Assembly: GCA_910587275.1 (NCBI GenBank)
Contig: CAJUMD010000044.1
Coordinates: 1 to 23,645, forward strand
Direction: 5' to 3'
DNA length: 23,645 nucleotides
Origin: an uncultured Kineothrix sp.
GTDB taxonomy: Bacteria; Bacillota; Clostridia; Lachnospirales; Lachnospiraceae
Position numbers and translations under genes: made by a program
In this document: one piece after another, positions 8,207 to 14,558 of the stretch
Layout of the letters: each line of letters begins with the position of its first letter
How positions within the stretch are numbered: the stretch's first letter is position 1
The notes under the pieces: model-generated
The model's input: only the letters and a program-made list of their open reading frames with translations
Databases searched by the model: none
Told to the model about the DNA's origin: nothing

Positions 8207-8587
8207 TCATATGCTTTGTGTGCCTGCTTTTTTCTTCTTTATTTCTTCTTTCTTTTTGCTTTTCTTCTTTTCCACCAGTTCCTTGAATTTTAACGCCTTA
8301 TCAATATTCCCTTCCACGCGCAGCTTTTGGAGCGTTACGGCAAGGATTGGGTCCAGCTTGCCGTCCGCAATCTTCATCAGCGTATCCGCTTCGCAAATAA
8401 AAATTGCATCCCTGTCAAAATATTCATAAGGTTCCACAAAAAGTTCCCCGTTCTTCACTTCCACATAAAAAATGCCTTCCGCCTCCCCGATGATATTAAA
8501 CTGGTACGCAAGATGCTCCGTAACGTCACTGACATCCGCCCCCATGAACTGACCTTTTATCATCGAAAAAAATTCCGCATACTTCAT
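8207..8587 (-). CDS. SCP2 sterol-carrier-like lipid-binding protein
   Basis: This 126-residue protein has an SCP2-type fold signature: an amphipathic N-terminal helix, beta strands with FYVEVKNGELFVEPYEYFDRDAIFICEADTL, and the conserved DPILAVTLQKLRVEGNIDKALKF segment where the family has its G-(D/N)-x2-KA(L/M) end motif. Such proteins bind acyl chains or other lipids. The C-terminus is a lysine-rich tail (KKKSKKKEEIKKKK). ATG 8587 is used; a TTG at 8593 is closer to the AGGAGG site but leaves only four bases of spacing. It is the first gene of the operon, just below the TetR-type operator region, and could present a hydrophobic substrate to the downstream enzymes (inference). Confidence 0.78.
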   Translation of the reverse strand: MKYAEFFSMIKGQFMGADVSDVTEHLAYQFNIIGEAEGIFYVEVKNGELFVEPYEYFDRDAIFICEADTLMKIADGKLDPILAVTLQKLRVEGNIDKALKFKELVEKKKSKKKEEIKKKKAGTQSI

Positions 8588-8683
8588 AACCAATTATCCT
8601 CCTGTTTTTCCCACGCCTTTGGCCTGATTCCTGCCGGCATATACAGGCTTTCCTTTTCCCCGCATATGCCACCGGTTTATGTT

Positions 8684-8698
8684 TCGACCGCCGGTCGA
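8684..8698. promoter_or_regulatory. Palindromic operator 1 (TetR-type)
   Basis: TCGACCGCCGGTCGA has perfect 7-bp arms around one central base. It lies in the leader between the predicted start of the acyl operon and its first gene. A near copy sits 43 bp away, centre to centre. The divergent TetR-family gene is the obvious binder (inference). Confidence 0.65.
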
Positions 8699-8702
8699 TT
8701 TC

Positions 8703-8716
8703 CTTTTAATTAAAAG
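8703..8716. promoter_or_regulatory. AT-rich perfect palindrome at the acyl-operon -10 region
   Basis: CTTTTAATTAAAAG is a perfect 14-base palindrome between the two TCGACC operators, overlapping the predicted -10 box and transcription start. It may be a melting or protein-binding element, or chance in AT-rich DNA. Confidence 0.4.
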
Positions 8717-8741
8717 TACCATTTTTTCGACCAGCGGTCAA
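8713..8741 (-). promoter_or_regulatory. Promoter of the SCP2-hydrolase-C-domain-ACP-ligase operon
   Basis: On the minus strand the -35 box TTGACC (8741-8736; 5/6) and -10 box TACTTT (8718-8713; 3/6) are 17 bp apart, with TGG directly before the -10 (extended -10 form). The -35 box lies inside operator 2, so a bound repressor would block RNA polymerase. Operator 1 lies just downstream of the start point. Confidence 0.5.
8727..8741. promoter_or_regulatory. Palindromic operator 2 over the -35 box
   Basis: TCGACCAGCGGTCAA is a near palindrome: 6-bp arms with one mismatch around a 3-base centre. It shares TCGACC and CGGTC with operator 1. It covers the -35 hexamer of the acyl operon. The 43-bp spacing puts both sites on the same face of the helix. 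Confidence 0.6.
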
Positions 8742-8797
8742 TAGTATTTCCCATAAATTTTCCTTTTTCTTTTTCCGCATTTCCATAACATTTCCCA

Positions 8798-8827
8798 TTG
8801 TTATCCCGCCTTCGGTTGTGGTATACT
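8798..8827 (+). promoter_or_regulatory. Promoter of the tetR-family gene
   Basis: TTGTTA (8798-8803; 4/6) and TATACT (8822-8827; 5/6) are 18 bp apart, with TGG before the -10. The predicted start is near 8834, giving a leader of about 57 bases. Confidence 0.55.
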
Positions 8828-8837
8828 ATAACACAAC
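8815..8837. promoter_or_regulatory. Inverted repeat covering the tetR -10 box
   Basis: GTTGTG (8815-8820) and CACAAC (8832-8837) flank an almost symmetric AT core, so 10 of 11 positions per arm pair. It spans the -10 box, so a protein bound here would repress the regulator gene. It differs in sequence from the TCGACC operators. Confidence 0.5.
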
Positions 8838-8839
8838 TA

Positions 8840-8854
8840 TCCGGAAATTCCGGA
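8840..8854. promoter_or_regulatory. Palindrome in the tetR leader
   Basis: TCCGGAAATTCCGGA has perfect 7-bp arms around one base, a few bases after the predicted transcription start. It could be an autoregulatory operator or a short RNA hairpin. Confidence 0.4.
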
Positions 8855-8890
8855 CCACCCCGGCAAACACGGGACAGGAAGGCGGTACTT

Positions 8891-9499
8891 ATGTCGAACC
8901 AGTTAAAATACGAGAAAATTTTGGATGCACTTCAGGAACTGCTGGTCAACAAGAAATTACAGACGATTTCCGTCAGCGAAATTGCACAGGCTGCGGGCAT
9001 GGGAAAAGGCAGCATCTACTATTATTTTCCTTCCAAGGACGCCATTTTCGAGGCGCTCATCCAGCGCAATTACCAAAAACCCCTGGAAACGGCAAAAAAC
9101 CTTGCCGCCCAGACCGACATATCCCCATTTACCCGCATGGCGATGATTTTCCAGGCGTGTACCTTTTCCTCCTCGGAATTTTTAAAACAGGGGGATACGG
9201 TTCCTGCGGACATCAGGGAAAAGTCCTTCCTCCACCAAAAATATATGAGCCACTTGATTTCCGAACTGAAACCGGAACTGACGGAAATCATCCGGCAGGG
9301 CATCGAAAGCAACGACATCCGTTTCGATTACCCCGCCGCTTTGGCAGAAATCGTCTTAATCGTCCTCACCGTGAAACTGGACAATACCCTTGTCCCGTCT
9401 TCCGGGGAAGAAATTGAGGAAACCCTGCAGGGGCTGATTTCCCTTTTGGAAAAAGGCACGGGAACCCCGCCGGGGGCGCTGAATTACCTGACTATATAA
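8891..9499 (+). CDS. TetR-family transcriptional regulator
   Basis: This is a DNA-binding repressor-type protein of 202 residues. The N-terminal helix-turn-helix (about residues 27-47: TISVSEIAQAAGMGKGSIYYYFPSKDAIF) is a textbook TetR motif. The C-terminal all-helical part would bind a ligand that cannot be named. ATG 8891 is preferred over the longer frame from 8798, because that longer start lies at the promoter and the shorter one follows AGGAAGG and begins just before the domain. It diverges from the five-gene acyl operon across about 300 bp rich in palindromes, so it very probably controls that operon and itself. The ligand may be an acyl intermediate or product of the pathway (inference). 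Confidence 0.9.
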   Translation: MSNQLKYEKILDALQELLVNKKLQTISVSEIAQAAGMGKGSIYYYFPSKDAIFEALIQRNYQKPLETAKNLAAQTDISPFTRMAMIFQACTFSSSEFLKQGDTVPADIREKSFLHQKYMSHLISELKPELTEIIRQGIESNDIRFDYPAALAEIVLIVLTVKLDNTLVPSSGEEIEETLQGLISLLEKGTGTPPGALNYLTI

Positions 9500-9512
9500 T
9501 AGGAAAAATAAA

Positions 9513-9655
9513 ATGAATCTTGAACTTACAGAATTAACGAATGAATACAGGGAACAGCTATTTGAAATGCTGACCGAATGAAAAAATGACATTATAGTAA
9601 ATTACACGGATATTTCTCCATGGAACATATGGGCAAATGACAGACAAAAAGGTTC
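9513..9655 (+). pseudogene. Remnant of an acetyltransferase-like gene N-terminus
   Basis: An ATG at 9513 opens MNLELTELTNEYREQLFEML and ends at TGA 9579-9581. Reading through that stop the frame continues KNDIIVNYTDISPWNIWAND. The pattern resembles the N-terminus of some GNAT acetyltransferases, where a Trp codon (TGG) may have become TGA. After about 45 codons the resemblance ends. A 22-residue peptide could be made, but decay of a larger gene is more likely. The family call is from memory and tentative. Confidence 0.35.
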
Positions 9656-9688
9656 CGCAAAATCAATCCTTCACAACGGCTTCCCCCC

Positions 9689-9721
9689 AAAGCAGGTTCC
9701 GTCTATCACCCCGCCTGCTTT
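9689..9721 (-). terminator. Hairpin after the small coiled-coil gene
   Basis: Arms AAAGCAGG (9689-9696) and CCTGCTTT (9714-9721) form an 8-bp stem with a 17-base loop, 13 bases past the stop of the minus-strand gene ending at 9734. There is no U-tract, so it may protect the 3' end rather than terminate strongly. Confidence 0.4.
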
Positions 9722-9733
9722 GAGGGGCCCGGG

Positions 9734-10012
9734 TCAGATTCCTTTAATCTCCCTGATTTTATCCTCCAGGGCATCCACACCGTTCTTCGCGTTGGTTATC
9801 GCGGTACACTGTTCCGCAAACGCATTATCTTCCGCATCCTTAAACTGCTCGTAATAACGCCGTCCGATTTCCAGGTAATTCTTCCTGATCACTTCCTCGC
9901 AGGCAGCAATTTGATTCCTGATACCGGCAATCTCCGCCATATCTTTTGCCTTACCGCTTACTTCCCTTCCCTTCGCCGTAATGGTTTCTCCCACTTTTTC
10001 AAAAAAATCCAT
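9734..10012 (-). CDS. Conserved small coiled-coil protein of unknown function
   Basis: This protein of 92 residues is mostly helical and charged, with MDFFEKVGETITAKGREVSGKAKDMAEIA at the start and a heptad-like C-terminal half (CEEVIRKNYLEIGRRYYEQF, then AKNGVDALEDKIREIKG). No membrane span or signal peptide is seen. Short proteins of this shape occur in clostridia, some with an added zinc ribbon that is absent here; no function is known to me. ATG 10012 has GGAAGGG upstream. It lies 27 bp downstream of the gamma-carbonic-anhydrase-like gene on the same strand, so the two are probably co-transcribed. Confidence 0.65.
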   Translation of the reverse strand: MDFFEKVGETITAKGREVSGKAKDMAEIAGIRNQIAACEEVIRKNYLEIGRRYYEQFKDAEDNAFAEQCTAITNAKNGVDALEDKIREIKGI

Positions 10013-10039
10013 CGCTGCATCCCTTCCTTTCTGTTATAT

Positions 10040-10525
10040 CTATATGCTGCCTTCCTTATAATGTTTGCCTTCCTGTGCATATCCGGCGGCATTGCGGCGG
10101 TTATCCTCCGCTTCCTGTTCCGTCACCTGGCGCACAATCCTGCACGGGCAGCCAATTACCAAAGAGCGGTCCGGCACCAGCATATTCTGCGGCACCAGCG
10201 CCCCGGCGCCCACAATGCATTCCTTCCCAATCCTTGCCCCGTTTAATATGATGGCGCCCATCCCCACAAGCGCATAATCTCCGATGGAGCACCCATGAAT
10301 AATGGCGCCGTGTCCAATGGTCACACCGTTCCCAATGGAAACCGGAAATCCCTGATCCACATGCACCACCGCATTATCCTGGATATTGCTGCCTTCGCCA
10401 ATGGTAATCTTCTCCCGGTCCGCCCTTACCGTGGCATGAAACCATATGCTGCTGTCCGCTCCCGTTTTCACGTCCCCAAGGACTACCGCGCCTTCCGCAA
10501 TATAAGTACTTTCATGAATTTCCAT
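10040..10525 (-). CDS. Gamma-carbonic-anhydrase-like hexapeptide-repeat protein
   Basis: This is a left-handed beta-helix protein of the YrdA/PaaY/CaiE group, 161 residues. Hexapeptide repeats run from about residue 8 to 115. The three histidines that bind metal in the family are seen as His55 (AVVHVD), His72 and His77 (GHGAIIHGC), so a zinc or iron site between subunits of a trimer is expected. Activity as a true carbonic anhydrase is not assured in this subgroup. ATG 10525 follows GGCGG at suitable spacing; a TTG at 10546 would add seven residues. It has its own promoter. Confidence 0.85.
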   Translation of the reverse strand: MEIHESTYIAEGAVVLGDVKTGADSSIWFHATVRADREKITIGEGSNIQDNAVVHVDQGFPVSIGNGVTIGHGAIIHGCSIGDYALVGMGAIILNGARIGKECIVGAGALVPQNMLVPDRSLVIGCPCRIVRQVTEQEAEDNRRNAAGYAQEGKHYKEGSI

Positions 10526-10563
10526 CTTACCGTCCGCCTTTTCCAAACCTTCCGTTCCACTTT

Positions 10564-10592
10564 AGTTTACCACACCAAAACCCCAAAGTCAA
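10564..10592 (-). promoter_or_regulatory. Promoter of the gamma-carbonic-anhydrase-like gene
   Basis: On the minus strand TTGACT (10592-10587; 5/6) and TAAACT (10569-10564; 4/6) are 17 bp apart with TGG before the -10. The predicted start is about 30 bases from the ATG at 10525. Confidence 0.55.
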
Positions 10593-10630
10593 TTTCATGG
10601 AAACACAGAAATGCCTTAATGGAAAGCGGC

Positions 10631-10659
10631 GGTTACCTGTCACGGAGTGAACGGTAACC
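10631..10659 (-). terminator. Hairpin downstream of the hexapeptide acyltransferase gene
   Basis: GGTTACC (10631-10637) and GGTAACC (10653-10659) enclose a second stem TCAC/GTGA. It lies about 95 bp past the acyltransferase stop and upstream of the next promoter. There is no U-tract, so its role as a terminator is uncertain. The arm shares GCGGTTAC with the hairpin at 13586-13618. Confidence 0.35.
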
Positions 10660-10753
10660 CCTATCCCTGTGGGCCGGCTGAATGGTCCTTTTCAGGGTTT
10701 CTGCATTATGATGCAGATTCTCTGCATTTACCTCTATCCATGCACGTCCTGTC

Positions 10754-11239
10754 TCAAATGCTGCTTTTCTCATTTTCCTGCTTTTCTCCTATTATGCGTA
10801 CTGGCTGCGAAACAACTGTGCATCCGTCCGGAATATCCGTGCTTACTACTGCACCTGCACCTACCTTTACATTACTGCCGATTTTTACTCCCCCAATAAT
10901 GACTGCACCTGCACCAATCAAACAATTATCCCCTATGACTGGAGCTTTCTTATTCACTTCGCCAATCGTTACATTCTGATATATCCGGCAGTTTTCCCCA
11001 ATCTTGGCATATCTTGAAATAAAAATCCCATGCAGTCCATGCGGAAGTGTCAGGCTGCCTTTTATTACCGTATCCGGACCGATATATCCCCCATGCCGGT
11101 GTGCACACCGGCTCATCATAAATGTGAGGATATCATGCAGGAACCCTTCGCCCGTCTTTTTCTGCATTTTGTACAACCGCCAAAAATGGCGCAGATTATT
11201 TCCTCTTGAATAATCAATAATTCTTCTCCTGATACTCAT
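10754..11239 (-). CDS. Serine-acetyltransferase-like hexapeptide transferase
   Basis: This 161-residue left-handed beta-helix acyltransferase is close to the CysE-like group found in capsule and polysaccharide loci. Landmarks are YIGPDTVIKGSLTLPHGLHGIFIS (about 52-75), IYQNVTIG (about 86-93) and repeats IGDNCLIGAGAVIIGGVKIGSNVKVGAGAVV. Compared with CysE, the long N-terminal helical domain is missing and the HQGVTLG-type His is replaced (YQNVTIG), so it more likely acetylates a sugar or small alcohol than serine; the substrate is unknown. ATG 11239 has AAGGAGAG five bases upstream and overlaps the stop of a damaged upstream frame (ATGA), as in an operon whose first gene was lost. Confidence 0.8.
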   Translation of the reverse strand: MSIRRRIIDYSRGNNLRHFWRLYKMQKKTGEGFLHDILTFMMSRCAHRHGGYIGPDTVIKGSLTLPHGLHGIFISRYAKIGENCRIYQNVTIGEVNKKAPVIGDNCLIGAGAVIIGGVKIGSNVKVGAGAVVSTDIPDGCTVVSQPVRIIGEKQENEKSSI

Positions 11240-11549
11240 AATTCTCTCCTTCTCATTACAAATAGAAACCTAACAGCCTGTCCAGCATTTCCGGGAAAGA
11301 CTCCCGACAGCTCGATTTCGTCAACCTTTCCGACAGTCAGTTCTTCTATACCAAGTACGGCGTTTCATCCGGCCCGATAACAACCCGGTGAATTGTTTTG
11401 GCAGCGAGCTTCAGGTTGCAAACCCCGTTTATCTGGTATTGCATATTAAATCCGCTGTTTTCATTTATTATACCAATAACAGGGGTGCGGTTTATTTGTT
11501 TACACACAAAGTATTCTTCCGATTTTCTACGGAATTTCTTACGATTTAC
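11236..11549 (-). pseudogene. Frameshifted coding remnant upstream of the acyltransferase
   Basis: One minus-strand frame is open from 11549 to TAG at 11346-11348 and ends LKLAAKTIHRVVIGPDETPY. A second frame then reads LGIEELTVGKVDEIELSGVF and continues to a TGA at 11236-11238 that overlaps the ATG of the next gene. Joined by one inserted base near 11354, they give a protein-like chain of about 100 residues. The ATGA overlap argues the 3' end was a real gene. I do not recognise the family. The first frame also happens to continue in phase from the kinase stop codon, which is probably coincidence. Confidence 0.35.
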
Positions 11550-12707
11550 CTACGATACCGGTAATGTGACTTTAAATTCAACCATCTCGTTTTCACTTCT
11601 TGCCATGATTGTTCCATTATGAAGCTCAATGATCTGCTTTGCTATGGCAAGACCCAGACCTGCTCCGCCGCTGCTTGTACTTCTGGAAGAATCAAGTCTG
11701 TAGAACTGTTCAAATATTCGTTCGAGTTTTTCCTCCGAAATGGAATCGCCGCGATTTGTAAATGTAATCTCTACGACTTCGCCCTGTCCGGCAACTGCAA
11801 TGTCTATATCAGTGTCCTCAAAACTGTAGATAACCGCATTTTTCAGGATATTGTCAAATACACGCTGAATCTTATTCGCATCACACCTTATTATAATATC
11901 CTCTGGAACCATAAGGTTACAGTTCAGGTTCTTCTCATGGAGCATTGGCTGAAATTCATATAGAAGCATTTCAAGCAGGCGCACCAGGCTGATTCTGCTG
12001 TATTGCAGCGTTATATTCGACAAGCTGAACTTTGCTATTTCAAAAAACTCATTAATCAGGTCTTCAAGGCGCTCTGCCTTATCCAATGAAACAGAAAGAT
12101 ATTTTTCCCTCAGTTCCTCAGATATCTGCTTTTCATCACGCAGCAGATTCAGATAGCCTATGACGGAAGCAAGGGGAGTTTTTAAATCATGCGCCAGGTA
12201 CATCACCATATCATTTTTCCGCTGCTCTGTCAGCTTCATATCGAGTTTCTGTTTTTCAAGGGTATGCTTTACTGTATTTATCTTCTTTTCTGTAGCAGAC
12301 AGTTCTGGTGGCAGGGATACCTCCCCTATGCTTTCCCTTCCTATATCATCAATCCCATGATTAATCTCCATAAAATATTTTACAAACCAGTTTAAATAGA
12401 TACGGAATGTGATAAAAAACACCAGCGCCATCCCAATAACAAATACCAGTTCTACATGGTTTCGGAACGTCCATTGATACAAAGTTCTTGCCGCATCATA
12501 ATCCAGTCCAAAAATCTTTTGGTTTGCTGCCACAATCCAATCCGCAAACCTGCCTTTTAAAACAAGGGAATACAGCAGGAAAATGCAGCCGACTGCAATA
12601 GTGACCATCAATATTGTACGGGAAAAAATCTTTGCCTTAAACTGCCTGAAATCATCTGTTTTTCTCAATGCTCTATTTTTCAATGGTATATCCAACTCCC
12701 CACACAT
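11550..12707 (-). CDS. VanS-like sensor histidine kinase
   Basis: This is a membrane sensor kinase of 385 residues. Two membrane spans (about 30-50 and 86-106) flank a short extracellular loop of about 35 residues. Next come a linker, the dimerisation helix with His173 in LAHDLKTPLASVIGYL, the N box (QRVFDNILKNAVIYS, about 281-295), and G boxes TNRGDSI and GGAGLGLAIAKQII. The C-terminus LPVS is normal for the family. It overlaps the response-regulator gene by 35 bases. ATG 12707 has no clear ribosome site; TTG 12683 (LKNRALRKTDD) may be the true start. The small sensing loop fits kinases paired with BceAB-type transporters, such as the one encoded next door. It is VanS-like in sequence type only; no vancomycin resistance genes are present. 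Confidence 0.87.
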   Translation of the reverse strand: MCGELDIPLKNRALRKTDDFRQFKAKIFSRTILMVTIAVGCIFLLYSLVLKGRFADWIVAANQKIFGLDYDAARTLYQWTFRNHVELVFVIGMALVFFITFRIYLNWFVKYFMEINHGIDDIGRESIGEVSLPPELSATEKKINTVKHTLEKQKLDMKLTEQRKNDMVMYLAHDLKTPLASVIGYLNLLRDEKQISEELREKYLSVSLDKAERLEDLINEFFEIAKFSLSNITLQYSRISLVRLLEMLLYEFQPMLHEKNLNCNLMVPEDIIIRCDANKIQRVFDNILKNAVIYSFEDTDIDIAVAGQGEVVEITFTNRGDSISEEKLERIFEQFYRLDSSRSTSSGGAGLGLAIAKQIIELHNGTIMARSENEMVEFKVTLPVS

Positions 12708-13374
12708 TTACTATAAATTTCGGTTTCTTTGCCGATTCGTTCATCTTTTCCCGCAAACGTCCTATATGAGCCATGACCGTATTGTTATTATTCAAGAATT
12801 TTTCACCCCATACCGCCTCGAATAATTCCTCTGACGGAACTACCATGCCCTGGTGTTCACATAGATACCATAGAATCCTAAACTCAATAGGCGTAAGCTG
12901 CAATTCTTTTCCATACAGATAACACTTATGGGTATCCCTGTTAATTATCAATCCCCGGATGTCGTATTCGCTGGTTTCAGCAGTTTTTTTCCCGGCAAGA
13001 TTATTATATCGCATATACCGCCTCAACTGCGTTTTCACTCTGGCTGCTACTTCTAATGGATTAAACGGCTTTGTTATATAATCATCAGCCCCTATCGTCA
13101 GCCCCAATATCTTATCCCCATCCTCTGTTTTCGCTGTAAGAATTATTATGGGATAATAAAACTTTTCCCTGATTTTCCGGCAAATATGGAAACCATCTAT
13201 GTCAGGCAGCATCACGTCTATAATGGCTAAATCAAGCTCTGTTTCTTCGATACATTTCAAAGCATCCATTCCATTGTAAAACTTATATACCGTATAGCCA
13301 TCGTTTCTCAGATAGACCTCAATCAAATCTGCTATTTCCTTTTCATCATCGACTATTAAAATATTTTCATTCAT
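12673..13374 (-). CDS. VanR/OmpR-family response regulator
   Basis: This is a 233-residue response regulator. The receiver domain (1-120) has the acidic pair Asp9/Asp10, phospho-acceptor Asp53 in IIDVMLPD, and Lys102 in ITKPFNP. A winged-helix domain (about 135-233) ends NVWGVGYTIEK, as in VanR. ATG 13374 follows AGGTG. It is encoded with its kinase on the minus strand, opposite the ABC transporter across a 421-bp gap. That gap holds a nested inverted repeat (13699-13738), which is the most likely target for this regulator (inference). Confidence 0.9.
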   Translation of the reverse strand: MNENILIVDDEKEIADLIEVYLRNDGYTVYKFYNGMDALKCIEETELDLAIIDVMLPDIDGFHICRKIREKFYYPIIILTAKTEDGDKILGLTIGADDYITKPFNPLEVAARVKTQLRRYMRYNNLAGKKTAETSEYDIRGLIINRDTHKCYLYGKELQLTPIEFRILWYLCEHQGMVVPSEELFEAVWGEKFLNNNNTVMAHIGRLREKMNESAKKPKFIVNVWGVGYTIEK

Positions 13375-13413
13375 ATCAACACCTGCATTTCTATAATCAT
13401 AATTCGCTGCTCC

Positions 13414-13575
13414 CTACATTGAACAGATACGCCCATCGTTTTTTACTATATCATTCAAAGTCTGCAAAAGCAATCTCGGTTTGCCAGTTCCTTCTTTTGT
13501 CAGTAAAAGCGCCTCGGTGTTTGACATCCGCGGGTGAGGTACTGCCGACAGACGGTCAGCCTCGGATATAATTAC
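13414..13575 (-). pseudogene. 3' remnant of an unidentified gene
   Basis: A minus-strand frame of 53 codons reads VIISEADRLSAVPHPRMSNT and later GTGKPRLLLQTLNDIVKNDG, ending at TAG 13414-13416. It has no start codon with a ribosome site and is bounded upstream by TGA (13576-13578), next to a terminator-like hairpin. The composition is protein-like, but I do not recognise the family. It may be the tail of a gene lost by insertion or deletion. Confidence 0.3.
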
Positions 13576-13585
13576 TCAAACAAAA

Positions 13586-13618
13586 AGTAACCGCATCCTT
13601 TGGCCTGGGGCGGTTACT
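13586..13618 (-). terminator. Orphan rho-independent terminator-like hairpin
   Basis: AGTAACCGC (13586-13594) pairs perfectly with GCGGTTACT (13610-13618), a 9-bp stem with a 15-base loop. On the minus strand it is followed by TTTTGTTTG, a usable U-tract. No minus-strand gene lies upstream of it within the gap, so it has no obvious client. Confidence 0.55.
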
Positions 13619-13698
13619 ATTTCTGTGTGATTTATGCAAGCTATCAAAATTGATACAATCGTTTTGAATTCATCTGTAATTTGTTCATTTCAATTTCT

Positions 13699-13738
13699 AT
13701 GAGTAAATCACGCAAAAATAATTGCCTGTTTTACTCAT
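13699..13738. promoter_or_regulatory. Nested inverted repeat upstream of the ABC operon
   Basis: ATGAGTAAA (13699-13707) and TTTACTCAT (13730-13738) are perfect 9-bp arms. Inside them GCAA (13712-13715) and TTGC (13722-13725) form a second symmetric pair around AAATAA. The axis lies about 45 bp upstream of the candidate -10 box. This fits a binding site for a dimeric response regulator, probably the adjacent VanR-like protein. Confidence 0.5.
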
Positions 13739-13795
13739 TTCATTTCAAGTCCCAAAAAGTACAATATTACTATCAAACGCAAAGGAGTATTTCAT

Positions 13796-14545
13796 ATGTC
13801 TGCATTATTGGAAGCAAAAGAAGTAACAAAAATTTATGCCAAGGCACAGCACCCAAGCCTTAACAAAGTATCATTCAGTGTATCGAAAAGTGAATTTATT
13901 GCTATCATGGGCGCTTCGGGTTCCGGGAAGACTACACTGCTTAACGTCCTTTCCACTATTGATACCCCCACAGGCGGCAGTATCACAATAGACGGCGTCA
14001 ACATTAAGAACCTGTCCGATTCAGGCGCGGCGGATTTCCGCAGGGATAAGCTGGGATTTATTTTTCAGGAATATCTCCTGCTTGACAGCCTTACTATTTT
14101 TGAAAATATTGCTGTCCCCCTTACTTTACAGAAGCTCCCACCCCAAAAAATAGAGAACATGATCAAAAGTCTGGCGGAAGTATTTGGCATTGATGCACAG
14201 CTTAATAAATATCCAAACGAGCTTTCGGGCGGTCAGAGACAGCGGGCTTCGGCTTTACGGGCCATTGTAAAACGGCCAAGTATTCTATTTGCCGATGAGC
14301 CAACGGGGGCGCTGGACTCCAGTTCTGCAACAGATTTATTAAATACCCTGAAAGAATCAAATGAAGAACTCCACACCACTATTTTGATGGTCACGCACGA
14401 TACCTATGCCGCAAGTTTCGCTGACCGTATTTTGATCTTTAAAGACGGGCGCATTATACGGGAGCTGTTCAAACAGAATGATGACAGGCGTACATTCTAT
14501 GATCTCATTGCACGTGAAGTGGCAAAATTGGACATAGAAAGATAG
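13796..14545 (+). CDS. BceA-type ABC transporter ATP-binding protein
   Basis: This is an ATPase of the MacB/BceA class (249 residues) that powers the adjacent permease; such pairs detect and remove cell-wall-active peptides such as bacitracin or lantibiotics. Walker A GASGSGKT is at 39-46, the Q-loop Gln at 91, signature LSGGQ at 143-147, Walker B ILFADEP at 163-169, D-loop GALD and H-loop His201. The start at ATG 13796 has AAAGGAG upstream. It is followed after 13 bases by the permease gene. The actual substrate cannot be read from sequence. Confidence 0.93.
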   Translation: MSALLEAKEVTKIYAKAQHPSLNKVSFSVSKSEFIAIMGASGSGKTTLLNVLSTIDTPTGGSITIDGVNIKNLSDSGAADFRRDKLGFIFQEYLLLDSLTIFENIAVPLTLQKLPPQKIENMIKSLAEVFGIDAQLNKYPNELSGGQRQRASALRAIVKRPSILFADEPTGALDSSSATDLLNTLKESNEELHTTILMVTHDTYAASFADRILIFKDGRIIRELFKQNDDRRTFYDLIAREVAKLDIER

Positions 14546-14558
14546 GAGGTGGAGATAC

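Larger units (their letters stand above)
13375..13795. other. Intergenic region between the VanR-like gene and the ABC transporter
   Basis: This 421-bp gap has no intact gene. From left to right it holds the leader of the response regulator, a coding remnant on the minus strand (13414-13575), an orphan terminator hairpin (13586-13618), an AT-rich stretch, a nested inverted repeat (13699-13738) and the presumed promoter of the transporter. The -10 candidate TACAAT (13760-13765) has a poor -35, which would fit activation by a response regulator. Confidence 0.6.

Noticed and set aside
11550..13374. Vancomycin resistance locus
   Set aside because: The regulator and kinase are VanR/VanS-like, but no vanH, vanA/B-type ligase, vanX or vanY is present; the neighbour is a BceAB-type transporter.
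10631..13618. The hairpins at 10631-10659 and 13586-13618 as ends of one mobile cassette
   Set aside because: They share GCGGTTAC, but the rest of the stems differ and no recombinase or target duplication is seen between or beside them.
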